A model generated the notes under the pieces. It did no database searches. It saw only the letters and a list, made by a program, of their open reading frames with translations, and was not told where the DNA came from. DNA of 64,000 nucleotides from the NCBI GenBank assembly GCA_009911365.1, contig QXXF01000002.1:186001-250000 (forward strand), in the 5' to 3' direction. Position 1 is the first letter of the stretch. Every line of letters starts with the position of its first letter. Positions 52,160-59,641 of the stretch are shown here, one piece after another. This DNA comes from Clostridiales bacterium (GTDB lineage: Bacteria; Bacillota; Clostridia; Peptostreptococcales; Anaerovoracaceae). The position numbers and the translations under genes are program-made.

Positions 52160-52165
52160 TTGAAA

Positions 52166-52183
52166 TTGGCATAATTCTTGCAT
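52166..52183 (+). promoter_or_regulatory. Sigma-54-like -24/-12 element
   Basis: TTGGCATAATTCTTGCAT has GG and GC exactly 12 bases apart, as in sigma-54 promoters, pointing at the EamA gene 167 bases downstream. It may be chance in AT-rich DNA; no sigma-54 activator gene is in the window. Confidence 0.3.
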
Positions 52184-52349
52184 TTAGATACTAAAAGCAA
52201 ATTCCCTGCCATGGCTTCAAAAAATATTTTTTTACAAAAAGAGTAATTTTTTCTTGCTGTACTGCGGATATTCTTCAAGGGATGCTTGAAAAAAGATAGA
52301 AATGAGACTATACTTCTAACTAGTTTATTGATAAAGAGGAGTACGATTC

Positions 52350-53216
52350 ATGGCACCGATCAACAACAAACAAAAAGCGATTTTCTATATTATTTGCTCT
52401 GCGTTTTTCTTTGCGCTTATGAACATGTTCGTAAGAATGTCAGGGGACCTGCCCTCTATTCAAAAGAGTTTTTTTCGCAATCTTGTGGCCTTCTTTTTTG
52501 CGTTGTTCGTGCTCATCCGTTCAGATTCTGGTTTTTCTTTCCAAAAGAAAAACCTGCCGGCATTCATCGGCAGGGCGTTGTTCGGCACCTTGGGGATTTT
52601 CTGCAATTTTTACGCAGTGGACCATTTGCTTCTCTCGGATGCTTCCATCCTCAACAAGCTATCGCCTTTTTTTGCCATCCTGGGCTCCTATTTTATCTTG
52701 AAAGAAAAGATCACGCCCATTCAGGCATCGGCTGTGACCATCGCGTTCTGCGGCGCATTGTTAGTAGTAAAACCTGGATTCGCAGTGGCTGATGCTTTAA
52801 TTCCTTCTGTCATTGGTGTGGTCGGCGGATTCTGCGCGGGGATCGCCTATACTCTGGTCCGTCTTTTGGGGCAACGGGGGGAAAGAGGCCCTTTTATCGT
52901 GCTCTTTTTCTCCGGTTTTTCCTGCCTCATTACGCTGCCCTTTCTAATCTTCGATTTTCACCCCATGTCTGGCACCCAGATCCTGATCCTACTGTTGGCT
53001 GGCCTTTCCGCTGCTGGTGGGCAATTCACCATCACTGCGGCGTATACCCATGCGCCGGCACGAGAAGTGTCTGTTTTTGACTATACGCAGATCATTTTCG
53101 CTGCTGGTTTGGGATTCCTGTTTTTCAGCCAAATACCTGATATTTGGAGCATCATCGGCTATTGCACGATATCTGGGGTAGCCGTATGGATGTTCATCTA
53201 TAATCAGCGCCACTAA
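52350..53216 (+). CDS. EamA/DMT-family membrane transporter
   Basis: 288 residues with ten transmembrane helices in two EamA repeats (helix starts such as AIFYIICSAFFFALMNMFVRMS and SVIGVVGGFCAGIAYTLVRLLG). DMT permeases export or import metabolites such as amino acids and nucleotide precursors; substrate is not predictable. GAGGAG precedes the ATG. The gene is alone on this strand and faces the next EamA gene. Confidence 0.9.
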   Translation: MAPINNKQKAIFYIICSAFFFALMNMFVRMSGDLPSIQKSFFRNLVAFFFALFVLIRSDSGFSFQKKNLPAFIGRALFGTLGIFCNFYAVDHLLLSDASILNKLSPFFAILGSYFILKEKITPIQASAVTIAFCGALLVVKPGFAVADALIPSVIGVVGGFCAGIAYTLVRLLGQRGERGPFIVLFFSGFSCLITLPFLIFDFHPMSGTQILILLLAGLSAAGGQFTITAAYTHAPAREVSVFDYTQIIFAAGLGFLFFSQIPDIWSIIGYCTISGVAVWMFIYNQRH

Positions 53217-53272
53217 TGCGTTGTCTGGTTGTAATCAGACTGATACAAGAAAGGCGCAGCGGCGTCCGAGCC

Positions 53273-54187
53273 TTATTCCCTATTGCTCTTTTTTCTCCTG
53301 AAAAAGTCCAGCTTCATCTCGGAAAGCAGCAGCCCCGCCAGGGTCAGCGCAGTCCCTAAAATAGCCAGACCTGTGATTCGCTCTTTCAAGATCAAAGCGG
53401 ATGCGGTTACTGTGATGACAGGCACCATGTAGATGTAAATGCTGGTTTTTACCGGGCCTAAATGCTTAACCGAGAAGTTCCAAGTCACAAAACACAGTGC
53501 CGATGCTCCCAGCCCTAGAAACAACAAATTCAGCAGGTTTCCCATATTCGTGAGCCTTGCCAAGTCCCATTTGAAATCAAAGAAAAACAAAGCAGGTATC
53601 ATGAATAAGATTCCATAAGCAAATACCCTGCGAGTGGTCTGGATGGTGGAAAAGCCAAAACCGCTGATTTTCTTTGTCAAAAGAGAATACACGGCCCACA
53701 CCAACGCCGCAATGACAGCCAGCAGGTCGCCTGCCGGGTTCACCTGGACCTTGGAGCCGCCGAAACTAATGAGGCATATGCCTGCCATGGCAATGACAAA
53801 GCCTGCAAAAAAATTCAGTGACAGCCCAGTCCTTTCTCCTTTTGACACGGTGAAGGATAAGATGGCTGTGAAAAAAGGCGCTATGGACAGGATCACGCCT
53901 ACATTGGATGCCATAGTAAAAGTCAAGGCGATGTTTTCCAGGAGATAATATAGCGTGATGCCACACAGGCCCGCCGCCGCAAAGGTCAATTCCTGCTGTT
54001 TTGTCGTGCCCTTCAGCGGCTTTGGATAAACGATGAGCAGTGCCGCCAGGCCGAGGACAAAGCGAAAAAAGAGGATCTCTACTGGCTGAAAATCTTTTAA
54101 CAAAACCTTAGTGGAAATAAATGTTGTCCCCCATATGAAAATCGTGATAACCGCCGCTATGTGCCCAATCCCTTTTTTATCTTCCAT
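53273..54187 (-). CDS. EamA/DMT-family membrane transporter downstream of an AraC regulator
   Basis: 304 residues with ten transmembrane helices and EamA-type motifs (IFIWGTTFISTKVLL; LAVIAALVWAVYSLLTKK; PVKTSIYIYMVPVITV). The ATG at 54187 lies inside the end of the AraC gene, with an 11-base overlap and AAGGAG upstream, so regulator and permease are coupled. The frame extends 25 codons further within the AraC gene and is not used. Confidence 0.9.
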   Translation of the reverse strand: MEDKKGIGHIAAVITIFIWGTTFISTKVLLKDFQPVEILFFRFVLGLAALLIVYPKPLKGTTKQQELTFAAAGLCGITLYYLLENIALTFTMASNVGVILSIAPFFTAILSFTVSKGERTGLSLNFFAGFVIAMAGICLISFGGSKVQVNPAGDLLAVIAALVWAVYSLLTKKISGFGFSTIQTTRRVFAYGILFMIPALFFFDFKWDLARLTNMGNLLNLLFLGLGASALCFVTWNFSVKHLGPVKTSIYIYMVPVITVTASALILKERITGLAILGTALTLAGLLLSEMKLDFFRRKKSNRE

Positions 54188-55031
54188 GTCTTTGCTCTCC
54201 TTGTGAAATCTGAATGCGAGATGTTTGGAATATCTGCCTATACGCAGCAGGCGACAGACCAATGTACTGGTGAAAAAAGTTGGTAAAATGGCTTTGATCG
54301 GAAAATCCTGTTTCTAGCGCCGCTTCTAAAGGACTCACGCCCTGTTCCAAAAGCACCTTCGCCCTGCTGATCCGAAATGACTGCAAATATCGATAAGGCG
54401 TGACTCCTTTTGATTTTATAAATGCCCGCAACAAAGTGGATTTGCTCAATTTGCTATGTTCACACAATTGCTCCAAAGAAATGCGTTCTCTGTAATGCGT
54501 TTCCATGAAAAGACAGGCTGCTTGGATTTCATGCCCGCATGCTAAAGCACATTGTTCAAAAGACTGCCCATATCGCTCTACCAACATTCCAAGCAGCAGG
54601 AAAAGCAACTCTTGTTTTTCAAATTTATCAGCCTTTGCCATGATTTTTTGATGAAGCGATATCAAAAAATGCCCCACTTCCCGATCTGCGATCACATTTT
54701 TGGAAAATCCAAGCAGCTCGCGCTGGCCTGTGATTTCCGCAGCCAAGAAACGCATGGTTTTCACAGGGATATTGATGCCTCTATAATCCAATGTCCCTCC
54801 GTTCCTTTGTGCGCATCCATGATTTTCTCCAGGATGAAAGAGCAAAACATCGCCCCTTTTTATGATATATTCCTTATTTCTGCAAGTAAGGCTTCGGCTT
54901 CCGGCTTCCATGAAGCCAATTACATAATAGTCATGAAAATGATTAGGAAAGAGCTGTGAGATTCCCTGGAAACAATATGCTTCCAGACATAGATCTTCAT
55001 CGTGCTGAATAGTTCTCAATTCTTGCTTCAT
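54177..55031 (-). CDS. AraC-family transcriptional regulator with cupin-like sensor
   Basis: 284 residues: an N-terminal AraC-type cupin (FPNHFHDYYVIGFMEAG, IKRGDVLLFHPGENH) and a C-terminal double helix-turn-helix (ISLEQLCEHSKLSKSTLLRAFIKSKGVTPYRYL; ALETGFSDQSHFTNFFHQYIGLSPAAYR). It is the usual partner of EamA permeases and probably induces the overlapping transporter gene in response to a small metabolite. GAGGGGG precedes the ATG. Confidence 0.93.
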   Translation of the reverse strand: MKQELRTIQHDEDLCLEAYCFQGISQLFPNHFHDYYVIGFMEAGSRSLTCRNKEYIIKRGDVLLFHPGENHGCAQRNGGTLDYRGINIPVKTMRFLAAEITGQRELLGFSKNVIADREVGHFLISLHQKIMAKADKFEKQELLFLLLGMLVERYGQSFEQCALACGHEIQAACLFMETHYRERISLEQLCEHSKLSKSTLLRAFIKSKGVTPYRYLQSFRISRAKVLLEQGVSPLEAALETGFSDQSHFTNFFHQYIGLSPAAYRQIFQTSRIQISQGEQRHGR

Positions 55032-55154
55032 TGTTAGTCCCCCTCATTGTTCCTATTATATATGGAACAATCGACAATATCTTGTATGATATCTTCAATG
55101 CGATTTTTAAGATGCCGCACATGCGTAAATGTTGTAAGCCGTCGAAGAGACACA

Positions 55155-55198
55155 AAGAAAAGGCAGTAAGCACACGCACCCAGCCCGTGCTTACTGCC
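55155..55198 (-). terminator. Terminator of the EFR1-type gene
   Basis: GGCAGTAAGCAC (55162-55173) and GTGCTTACTGCC (55187-55198) form a perfect 12-base stem; on the minus strand TTTTCTTTG follows. Confidence 0.9.
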
Positions 55199-55215
55199 AT
55201 CTAATCTGAAGCCTA

Positions 55216-56040
55216 TTATAGGAACCATTCTGCCTCCGCTCTGCGAGTATAATTTTCTTCCAGCATTGCCACATGAGAAAGAAATGCCGGATCATCCATG
55301 TATTTGGCATTTGTGGGACACGACTTGACGCATGCCTGACACTTGATGCAAATTCCCGCACAAGTATCTGGCGCGTCTGCCGGGATAGAACCCATTGGGC
55401 AGACCTGTGCGCATTTTCCGCATTTATCGCACTGATCCGGGTGCGTCTTTGGTTTGGCCTTGAGGAACACCGCAGGCTTGCCGTCTGTTCCCAGCGGCGT
55501 ATAATATGGCCCCACCGGGTCATCGCCCCGCACCTGGATCGGTTCTGGAATTTCCGTCATGGCCAAAACTTTTTCTGCGATTTTCCCCGCAAAAACTTCC
55601 AATGCGGCCAGATCTTCTTCATTGGGACGGCCAGGAGCTAGCTTACTGCTGAAAACATGCTCAGTCGGCACTCCTGCTCCAGCGATGGTATGAAAGCCGT
55701 GAGCCTCCAACTCATTACGCAGTTCGATCAGCCCATTGTCAAAGTTCCGGTTGCCAAAGATGGCCACTGGCACGGCCAAAGCATCATGTCCCGCAAAACC
55801 GCTCTGCACGTAGGGCAGCATTTTGTTAGGAATCCGTCCCGCATAGACTGGCGTGCCGAAAACCACCAGATCCGTGGGTCCATACTGTTTCGTGCCTTCC
55901 CTGCTAGCTGGCAATGTGTAATCAAAGCACTCGAGCTCTGCGCCCAGTTTTGCGGACAAGGCCTTTGCCAAGGTCATCACCACAGTTTCCGTGTTTCCAG
56001 TAGCGCTGTAAAAAACAGCTTTGATATGTGTGATTTTCAT
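55216..56040 (-). CDS. EFR1-type flavodoxin-ferredoxin protein
   Basis: 274 residues. Residues 1-170 are a flavodoxin with the FMN loop YSATGNTETV and the GTPVYAGRIPNKMLPYV segment. Residues 190-250 carry two 4Fe-4S ferredoxin motifs, CDKCGKCAQVCP and CIKCQACVKSCP (CX2CX2CX3CP). The domain joining is the EFR1 family of anaerobes, soluble electron carriers with unknown partners. AAGGAGG precedes the ATG, and a strong terminator follows the stop. Confidence 0.92.
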   Translation of the reverse strand: MKITHIKAVFYSATGNTETVVMTLAKALSAKLGAELECFDYTLPASREGTKQYGPTDLVVFGTPVYAGRIPNKMLPYVQSGFAGHDALAVPVAIFGNRNFDNGLIELRNELEAHGFHTIAGAGVPTEHVFSSKLAPGRPNEEDLAALEVFAGKIAEKVLAMTEIPEPIQVRGDDPVGPYYTPLGTDGKPAVFLKAKPKTHPDQCDKCGKCAQVCPMGSIPADAPDTCAGICIKCQACVKSCPTNAKYMDDPAFLSHVAMLEENYTRRAEAEWFL

Positions 56041-56090
56041 ATTGCGTCCTCCTTAGAACCATAGGGATATACGTTTCTGTCATTGCTGTT

Positions 56091-56132
56091 ATTATACAGC
56101 TTTCCAGACGCAAAGTAAAATGTGATTTTACT
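56091..56132 (-). promoter_or_regulatory. Promoter of the EFR1-type gene with overlapping inverted repeat
   Basis: On the minus strand TTTACT (56114-56119), 17 bases, TATAAT (56091-56096). AGTAAAAT (56114-56121), gtg, ATTTTACT (56125-56132) is a perfect inverted repeat over the -35 and may be an operator. Confidence 0.6.
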
Positions 56133-56202
56133 GGATTTCCCAATATTCTACGGTAAATCCTTCTCCATCTTCAAGGAGCTGTCTCATCTTTTCCTCTGTC
56201 AT
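56128..56202 (-). pseudogene. N-terminal fragment of an AlbA_2-type DNA-binding protein
   Basis: ATG at 56202 encodes MTEEKMRQLLEDGEGFTVEY and four more residues before a TAA. The pattern is the start of AlbA_2-domain helix-turn-helix proteins (MTEExxxxLLExGEGxTxEFKE), but the frame is cut off after 24 codons and no continuation is visible. Probably a decayed gene remnant. Confidence 0.45.
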
Positions 56203-56286
56203 ATCATGCCATCATTCTGAACTGCCGAGCACTCACCCAAAAGCCTACATTTACTTTGTTCTTGGCGACTTCAAAGCATTCATGAT

Positions 56287-57087
56287 CTACTCTATATATG
56301 TGATCACCATTGACTTTGATAGTTTTTTTCCTATTAGATATATGAACCAGCCTAGCAATTTTTTCGTAGGTGTCATCGGTATTCCTGGTGCGTATCTCAT
56401 CCCAGAATACTTTGGCCAGAAATAGTTGTCTTCCGTTGGATAGTCTGTTTCCCCTTTGTTTTCCACGCACATGGCCTGGAACAGATTGAATGGGATCAGA
56501 ACTCCAATGCTGGGAACATGTATTTTTCCAGATTTTACATCGACGTAAAATTTTTTTGTCATATCATGTGCCTTCTTCAAATCTTTTTTCGTGGGTTCAT
56601 AGGCGTTCCAGCTAAGCGCCCTAATAGGCAGCTGATAGCATTTATTGAATCCCCAACCAGAAAGAGTTGCGGCTAGAGCCTTTGTGGTGCTGCTAGCCGA
56701 CACTCCTCCGGTCGTGCTTATGACAAGGGCCTTCTTTGTAAAGTATCTCGGGCGATGCAGCATGAAGGCCATATGGTCTGTAAAGTTTTTGAGGATTCCC
56801 GGCAAATGTCCCTGAAAGCATGGCACAGAAAAAACTACCGCATCGCTTTCTTCTATTAGGTCCATGATTGGCTGAACAATTTTATTATGCGGGCACGTCT
56901 TATGTCCCTTCCGAAAACAATTGCTGCATCCTATGCAGAATGGCAGGTCAACATCTGATAAATGCGCTTCCTTAAAGACAATCGTCTGATCAAAAGACTG
57001 AAGAATCTTTTTCACTTCCTCCGTTAATCTCCAAGTGTTGCCTTTATGCGGCCCTCCATTGATAATTAGTATTTTGCTTGCCGTCAA
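56287..57087 (-). CDS. Flavodoxin-fold NADPH-dependent oxidoreductase with four-cysteine motif (iron-sulfur flavoprotein type)
   Basis: 266 residues. The FMN loop NGGPHKGNT follows the first strand, and the cysteines CIGCSNCFRKGHKTC give CX2CX2CX7C, within the spacing of iron-sulfur flavoproteins. FSVPCFQGHLPGILKNFTDHM is the family's second FMN contact. A C-terminal extension of about 75 residues ends with a hydrophobic segment (LLGWFIYLIGKKL) that may touch the membrane. TTG at 57087 is preferred: AGGAGG lies seven bases upstream, whereas the frame's earlier start has no ribosome site. Confidence 0.85.
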   Translation of the reverse strand: MTASKILIINGGPHKGNTWRLTEEVKKILQSFDQTIVFKEAHLSDVDLPFCIGCSNCFRKGHKTCPHNKIVQPIMDLIEESDAVVFSVPCFQGHLPGILKNFTDHMAFMLHRPRYFTKKALVISTTGGVSASSTTKALAATLSGWGFNKCYQLPIRALSWNAYEPTKKDLKKAHDMTKKFYVDVKSGKIHVPSIGVLIPFNLFQAMCVENKGETDYPTEDNYFWPKYSGMRYAPGIPMTPTKKLLGWFIYLIGKKLSKSMVITYIE

Positions 57088-57444
57088 ATTGACACCTCCT
57101 ATTAATGATGACGCAGCTATCATCACCGAAATCTTATGATCAAAGCATTCTTTATCAAATTCCCGCAGCCTTTCCAAAATTCAATATCTCTTTCTAAAGA
57201 CAGCTAATATTCCATCCTTTTTTATTATAACTCATTCACAGTGGGTTCAAAGAAACGAAAACGCAATTTAGGCCCGCCTGCGCAGCTCAAAGCAATCTCG
57301 CAGGTTCATTTCTTCCCCTCAACTCCAATATTTTGTTTTTTATCCGCAGCTTCCCGACAAACGGGAATTCGTAATGAAAATCTTTTTGTCTGTGAATACG
57401 TTTTATGCGGCAATATTTTATCCAATTTCCCAACCAATGTGAAG
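57088..57444. other. Intergenic region without a recognisable gene
   Basis: The 357 bases between the flavoprotein and GNAT genes are AT-rich. A 30-codon open stretch in frame with the flavoprotein at 57088-57177 may be leader sequence or a remnant. The rest shows no convincing reading frame, terminator or RNA. Confidence 0.4.
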
Positions 57445-57957
57445 TCACAACATGATCTTGTATAAATCCGCTTGTCCGCCCTCAAATTCAAAACTTCGTT
57501 CGTAATTTCCACCATTTCTTATGATCGTTTTGATAGAGGGTTCATTGCCCTGTTCAACAGATAAACGCAGCTCGTTCATTCCTGCGGCTTTTGCGATCAT
57601 CCGCAATAGCCGAAGCATTTCTGTGGCATACCCTTTTCTTCGTTCAGAAGGTCGAACGCTGTAACCGCAATTTCCTAGATTTTTCAAAAAATCATTCAAT
57701 GTGTGTCTCAAATCAATTATCCCAATGATTCTGTCTATTTCATCAACAGCGAAAAAGGTGTCCGTGACCACCCAATCAGGGTTTACGGTTTCAATATTTG
57801 TATTATTTGTTACAGATTTCAGCCAGTCCTCATAATCATCTATTTTATCAAGCAATTCGCTTCCGTTAATTATCATTTCATTGTTATCAAAAAATTCTTG
57901 CCTGAAATTTATCGCTTTTTCTTTTAACTCCATCGTGGGCCTCATCAATTTGATCAT
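57445..57957 (-). CDS. GNAT-family N-acetyltransferase
   Basis: 170 residues with the acetyl-CoA-binding motif A RPSERRKGYATEMLRL (R/Q-x-x-G-x-G/A) and motif B ELRLSVEQGNEPSIKTIIRNGG. The N-terminal IIDLRHTLNDFL strand and the shared arrangement recall RimJ-like or YjaB-like small acetyltransferases; substrate is unknown. GGAGG precedes the ATG. Base composition is lower in GC than the metabolic genes to the left, hinting at acquisition. Confidence 0.88.
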   Translation of the reverse strand: MIKLMRPTMELKEKAINFRQEFFDNNEMIINGSELLDKIDDYEDWLKSVTNNTNIETVNPDWVVTDTFFAVDEIDRIIGIIDLRHTLNDFLKNLGNCGYSVRPSERRKGYATEMLRLLRMIAKAAGMNELRLSVEQGNEPSIKTIIRNGGNYERSFEFEGGQADLYKIML

Positions 57958-57985
57958 CTTTTTCCTCCATAATTAAAACTGATCG

Positions 57986-58591
57986 TTACTTTTTGGCCTT
58001 AAGAAATAATCCTTTGCCTTTTAACCAAACCTGTACTGTTGTAAATCCAGAATGATAAAAGATGGCCTTTAACTCTTTTTTGCTGTATATCTTCACGTCC
58101 CCACTTTTCGAAAAAGGAAGCACAAATCTATTTGCCACAAATCTAATTACTGCTCCAAAGTTAGGGTCAGCTATATACACTGTGCCGTTTTTCTTCAAAA
58201 CTCTCTTACATTCATTTACAAATCCTCGTGGATTATTAAAATGATGAAATGCGCAACAAACAGTTACAATATCAAGGCTTTCATCACTCCATTCAAGCGG
58301 ATAACATGGTTTCACATCAAAATTCATATTCGGACAACGCATTTTCGCTGCATGAATCATGTTCTCTGATATATCTATCCCATTTGCTTGAATTTTTTCT
58401 TTTTTCGATAATTCCCTCAACAGCGTTCCGTTTCCACATGCCACATCAAGAACAACATCGCCTTCACTCAAATCTATCATATTAGATAATTCCTTTATAT
58501 GAAATCTCGTATATTGTCCTTCTCTGGAGGTATCATATTCAAATGCTATTTGATTGTACGCAGTTCTTGATTCTTCTGTTTTCTTATCCAT
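57986..58591 (-). CDS. Class I SAM-dependent methyltransferase
   Basis: 201 residues with motif I VLDVACGNGTLL, post-I NGIDISENMIH and the motif VTVCCAFHHFNNPRGFVNE typical of UbiE/COQ5-like small-molecule methyltransferases. An added C-terminal region RVLKKNGTVYIADP completes the fold. Substrate is unknown. GGGGAA lies before the ATG, and the gene is AT-rich like its GNAT neighbour. Confidence 0.9.
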   Translation of the reverse strand: MDKKTEESRTAYNQIAFEYDTSREGQYTRFHIKELSNMIDLSEGDVVLDVACGNGTLLRELSKKEKIQANGIDISENMIHAAKMRCPNMNFDVKPCYPLEWSDESLDIVTVCCAFHHFNNPRGFVNECKRVLKKNGTVYIADPNFGAVIRFVANRFVLPFSKSGDVKIYSKKELKAIFYHSGFTTVQVWLKGKGLFLKAKK

Positions 58592-58640
58592 GTCAGTTCC
58601 CCAAACCCCGATTCATTTAGCCGCATGTCCGCTCCCTTGA

Positions 58641-59207
58641 TCAATATGCTGCGACATCAAAGCTTGAAGCAACATCCAGATGCGTCAATACTTTTACTGT
58701 GTTGATCGCATCATTTAGCGCATCATGGCATTTTAGCGGTTTGATCCCGCATTTATACATCGCATATCCCAGCGAAAAATTTCGATCCTCCATCGTCACC
58801 TGATCGTCAAAGATCACCTGCGCATCATACGCCGCAGGGATCCAATCTATGTCCAAGCCATATATCAGTAAATTATCTTCCAGCATATATATATCGTCCG
58901 GACCCCACGTCACAAATTCAAACGTTGTCCCACACCAATCGCGGAACCTTTCAAAAGCGATCTCAAAGGGTGCGCCGGTTTCCAGCTGCGCATCTGTGAT
59001 ATCCGTGAGCTGCTGCACGCGCTTATTCATCTTTTCATAATATTTAGGCTTGATCAGTATGTTAAACGTATCAATGGTCCGCATGTTCTCATCCACTTTC
59101 ACAGCTCCGATTTGAATAATTTCTCCTCGCAGCCTGATTGGCATTTGCACCATTTTTTGCTTTGATACCGGCTGATTCCATTCGAGATCTAATACTATGT
59201 ACTGCAT
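58641..59207 (-). CDS. DEDDh 3'-5' exonuclease (KapD-like)
   Basis: 188 residues of the DnaQ-type exonuclease family. Metal ligands are visible as Asp7 and Glu9 in VLDLEWNQ, Asp in WGPDDIYML, and His/Asp in CHDALNDAINTV (DEDDh). The pattern matches KapD/ERI-1-type RNA or DNA trimming enzymes; Bacillus KapD inhibits sporulation through KinA control. ATG at 59207 follows GGAGG; the upstream in-frame start six codons earlier is within that site. Confidence 0.85.
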   Translation of the reverse strand: MQYIVLDLEWNQPVSKQKMVQMPIRLRGEIIQIGAVKVDENMRTIDTFNILIKPKYYEKMNKRVQQLTDITDAQLETGAPFEIAFERFRDWCGTTFEFVTWGPDDIYMLEDNLLIYGLDIDWIPAAYDAQVIFDDQVTMEDRNFSLGYAMYKCGIKPLKCHDALNDAINTVKVLTHLDVASSFDVAAY

Positions 59208-59641
59208 CCTGTCCTCCAAATTCATTAAACTGCTGGTCCTAAGTATATTACTACAAAATCTTTTACCTAAAATAACATTCCCCTATTCACCGAGTCCCGA
59301 TTTTTGACTGTTATTATGATACCATCTGATTTCCTGCGCCTGATTACCAATATTGACATTTCGCCTGATTAACTGTAGTGTTCCATGGCTCGTCCCATTG
59401 TTTTTTCATTCTACCATATAACGCTTGATTTTGTCGAGATGGATGAGCCAAACACGCACTAGCTAAAAACCACCAAACAACCGAAGTCCTGGCCAGATAT
59501 GGCGGCTTTCTATGTCTTTGTTCTATGCCAAAACATTTTTCATTCATGAATATAGTTGACAAACGTAAACATAAATTCATATAATATTATTTAGTGCTAT
59601 TCTACCCAGTCTATTTACAAAAAACTAGGAGGTAAGGAAAC
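59208..59641. other. Intergenic region before the chemoreceptor gene
   Basis: No gene is convincing in these 434 bases. A 78-codon minus-strand open frame at 59344-59580 has no ribosome site and a random-looking composition. The only patterned elements are a direct repeat CGCCTGATTA at 59337-59346 and 59362-59371 and the promoter of the next gene. Confidence 0.4.
59556..59585 (+). promoter_or_regulatory. Sigma-A promoter of the chemoreceptor gene
   Basis: TTGACA (59556-59561), 18 bases, TATAAT (59580-59585), both consensus, 57 bases before the start codon. It is not a sigma-28 flagellar promoter. Confidence 0.75.

Noticed and set aside
59344-59580. A 78-codon minus-strand open frame upstream of the chemoreceptor
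   Set aside because: There is no ribosome site, composition is not coding-like (clusters of Trp, Cys, His), and it overlaps the chemoreceptor promoter.
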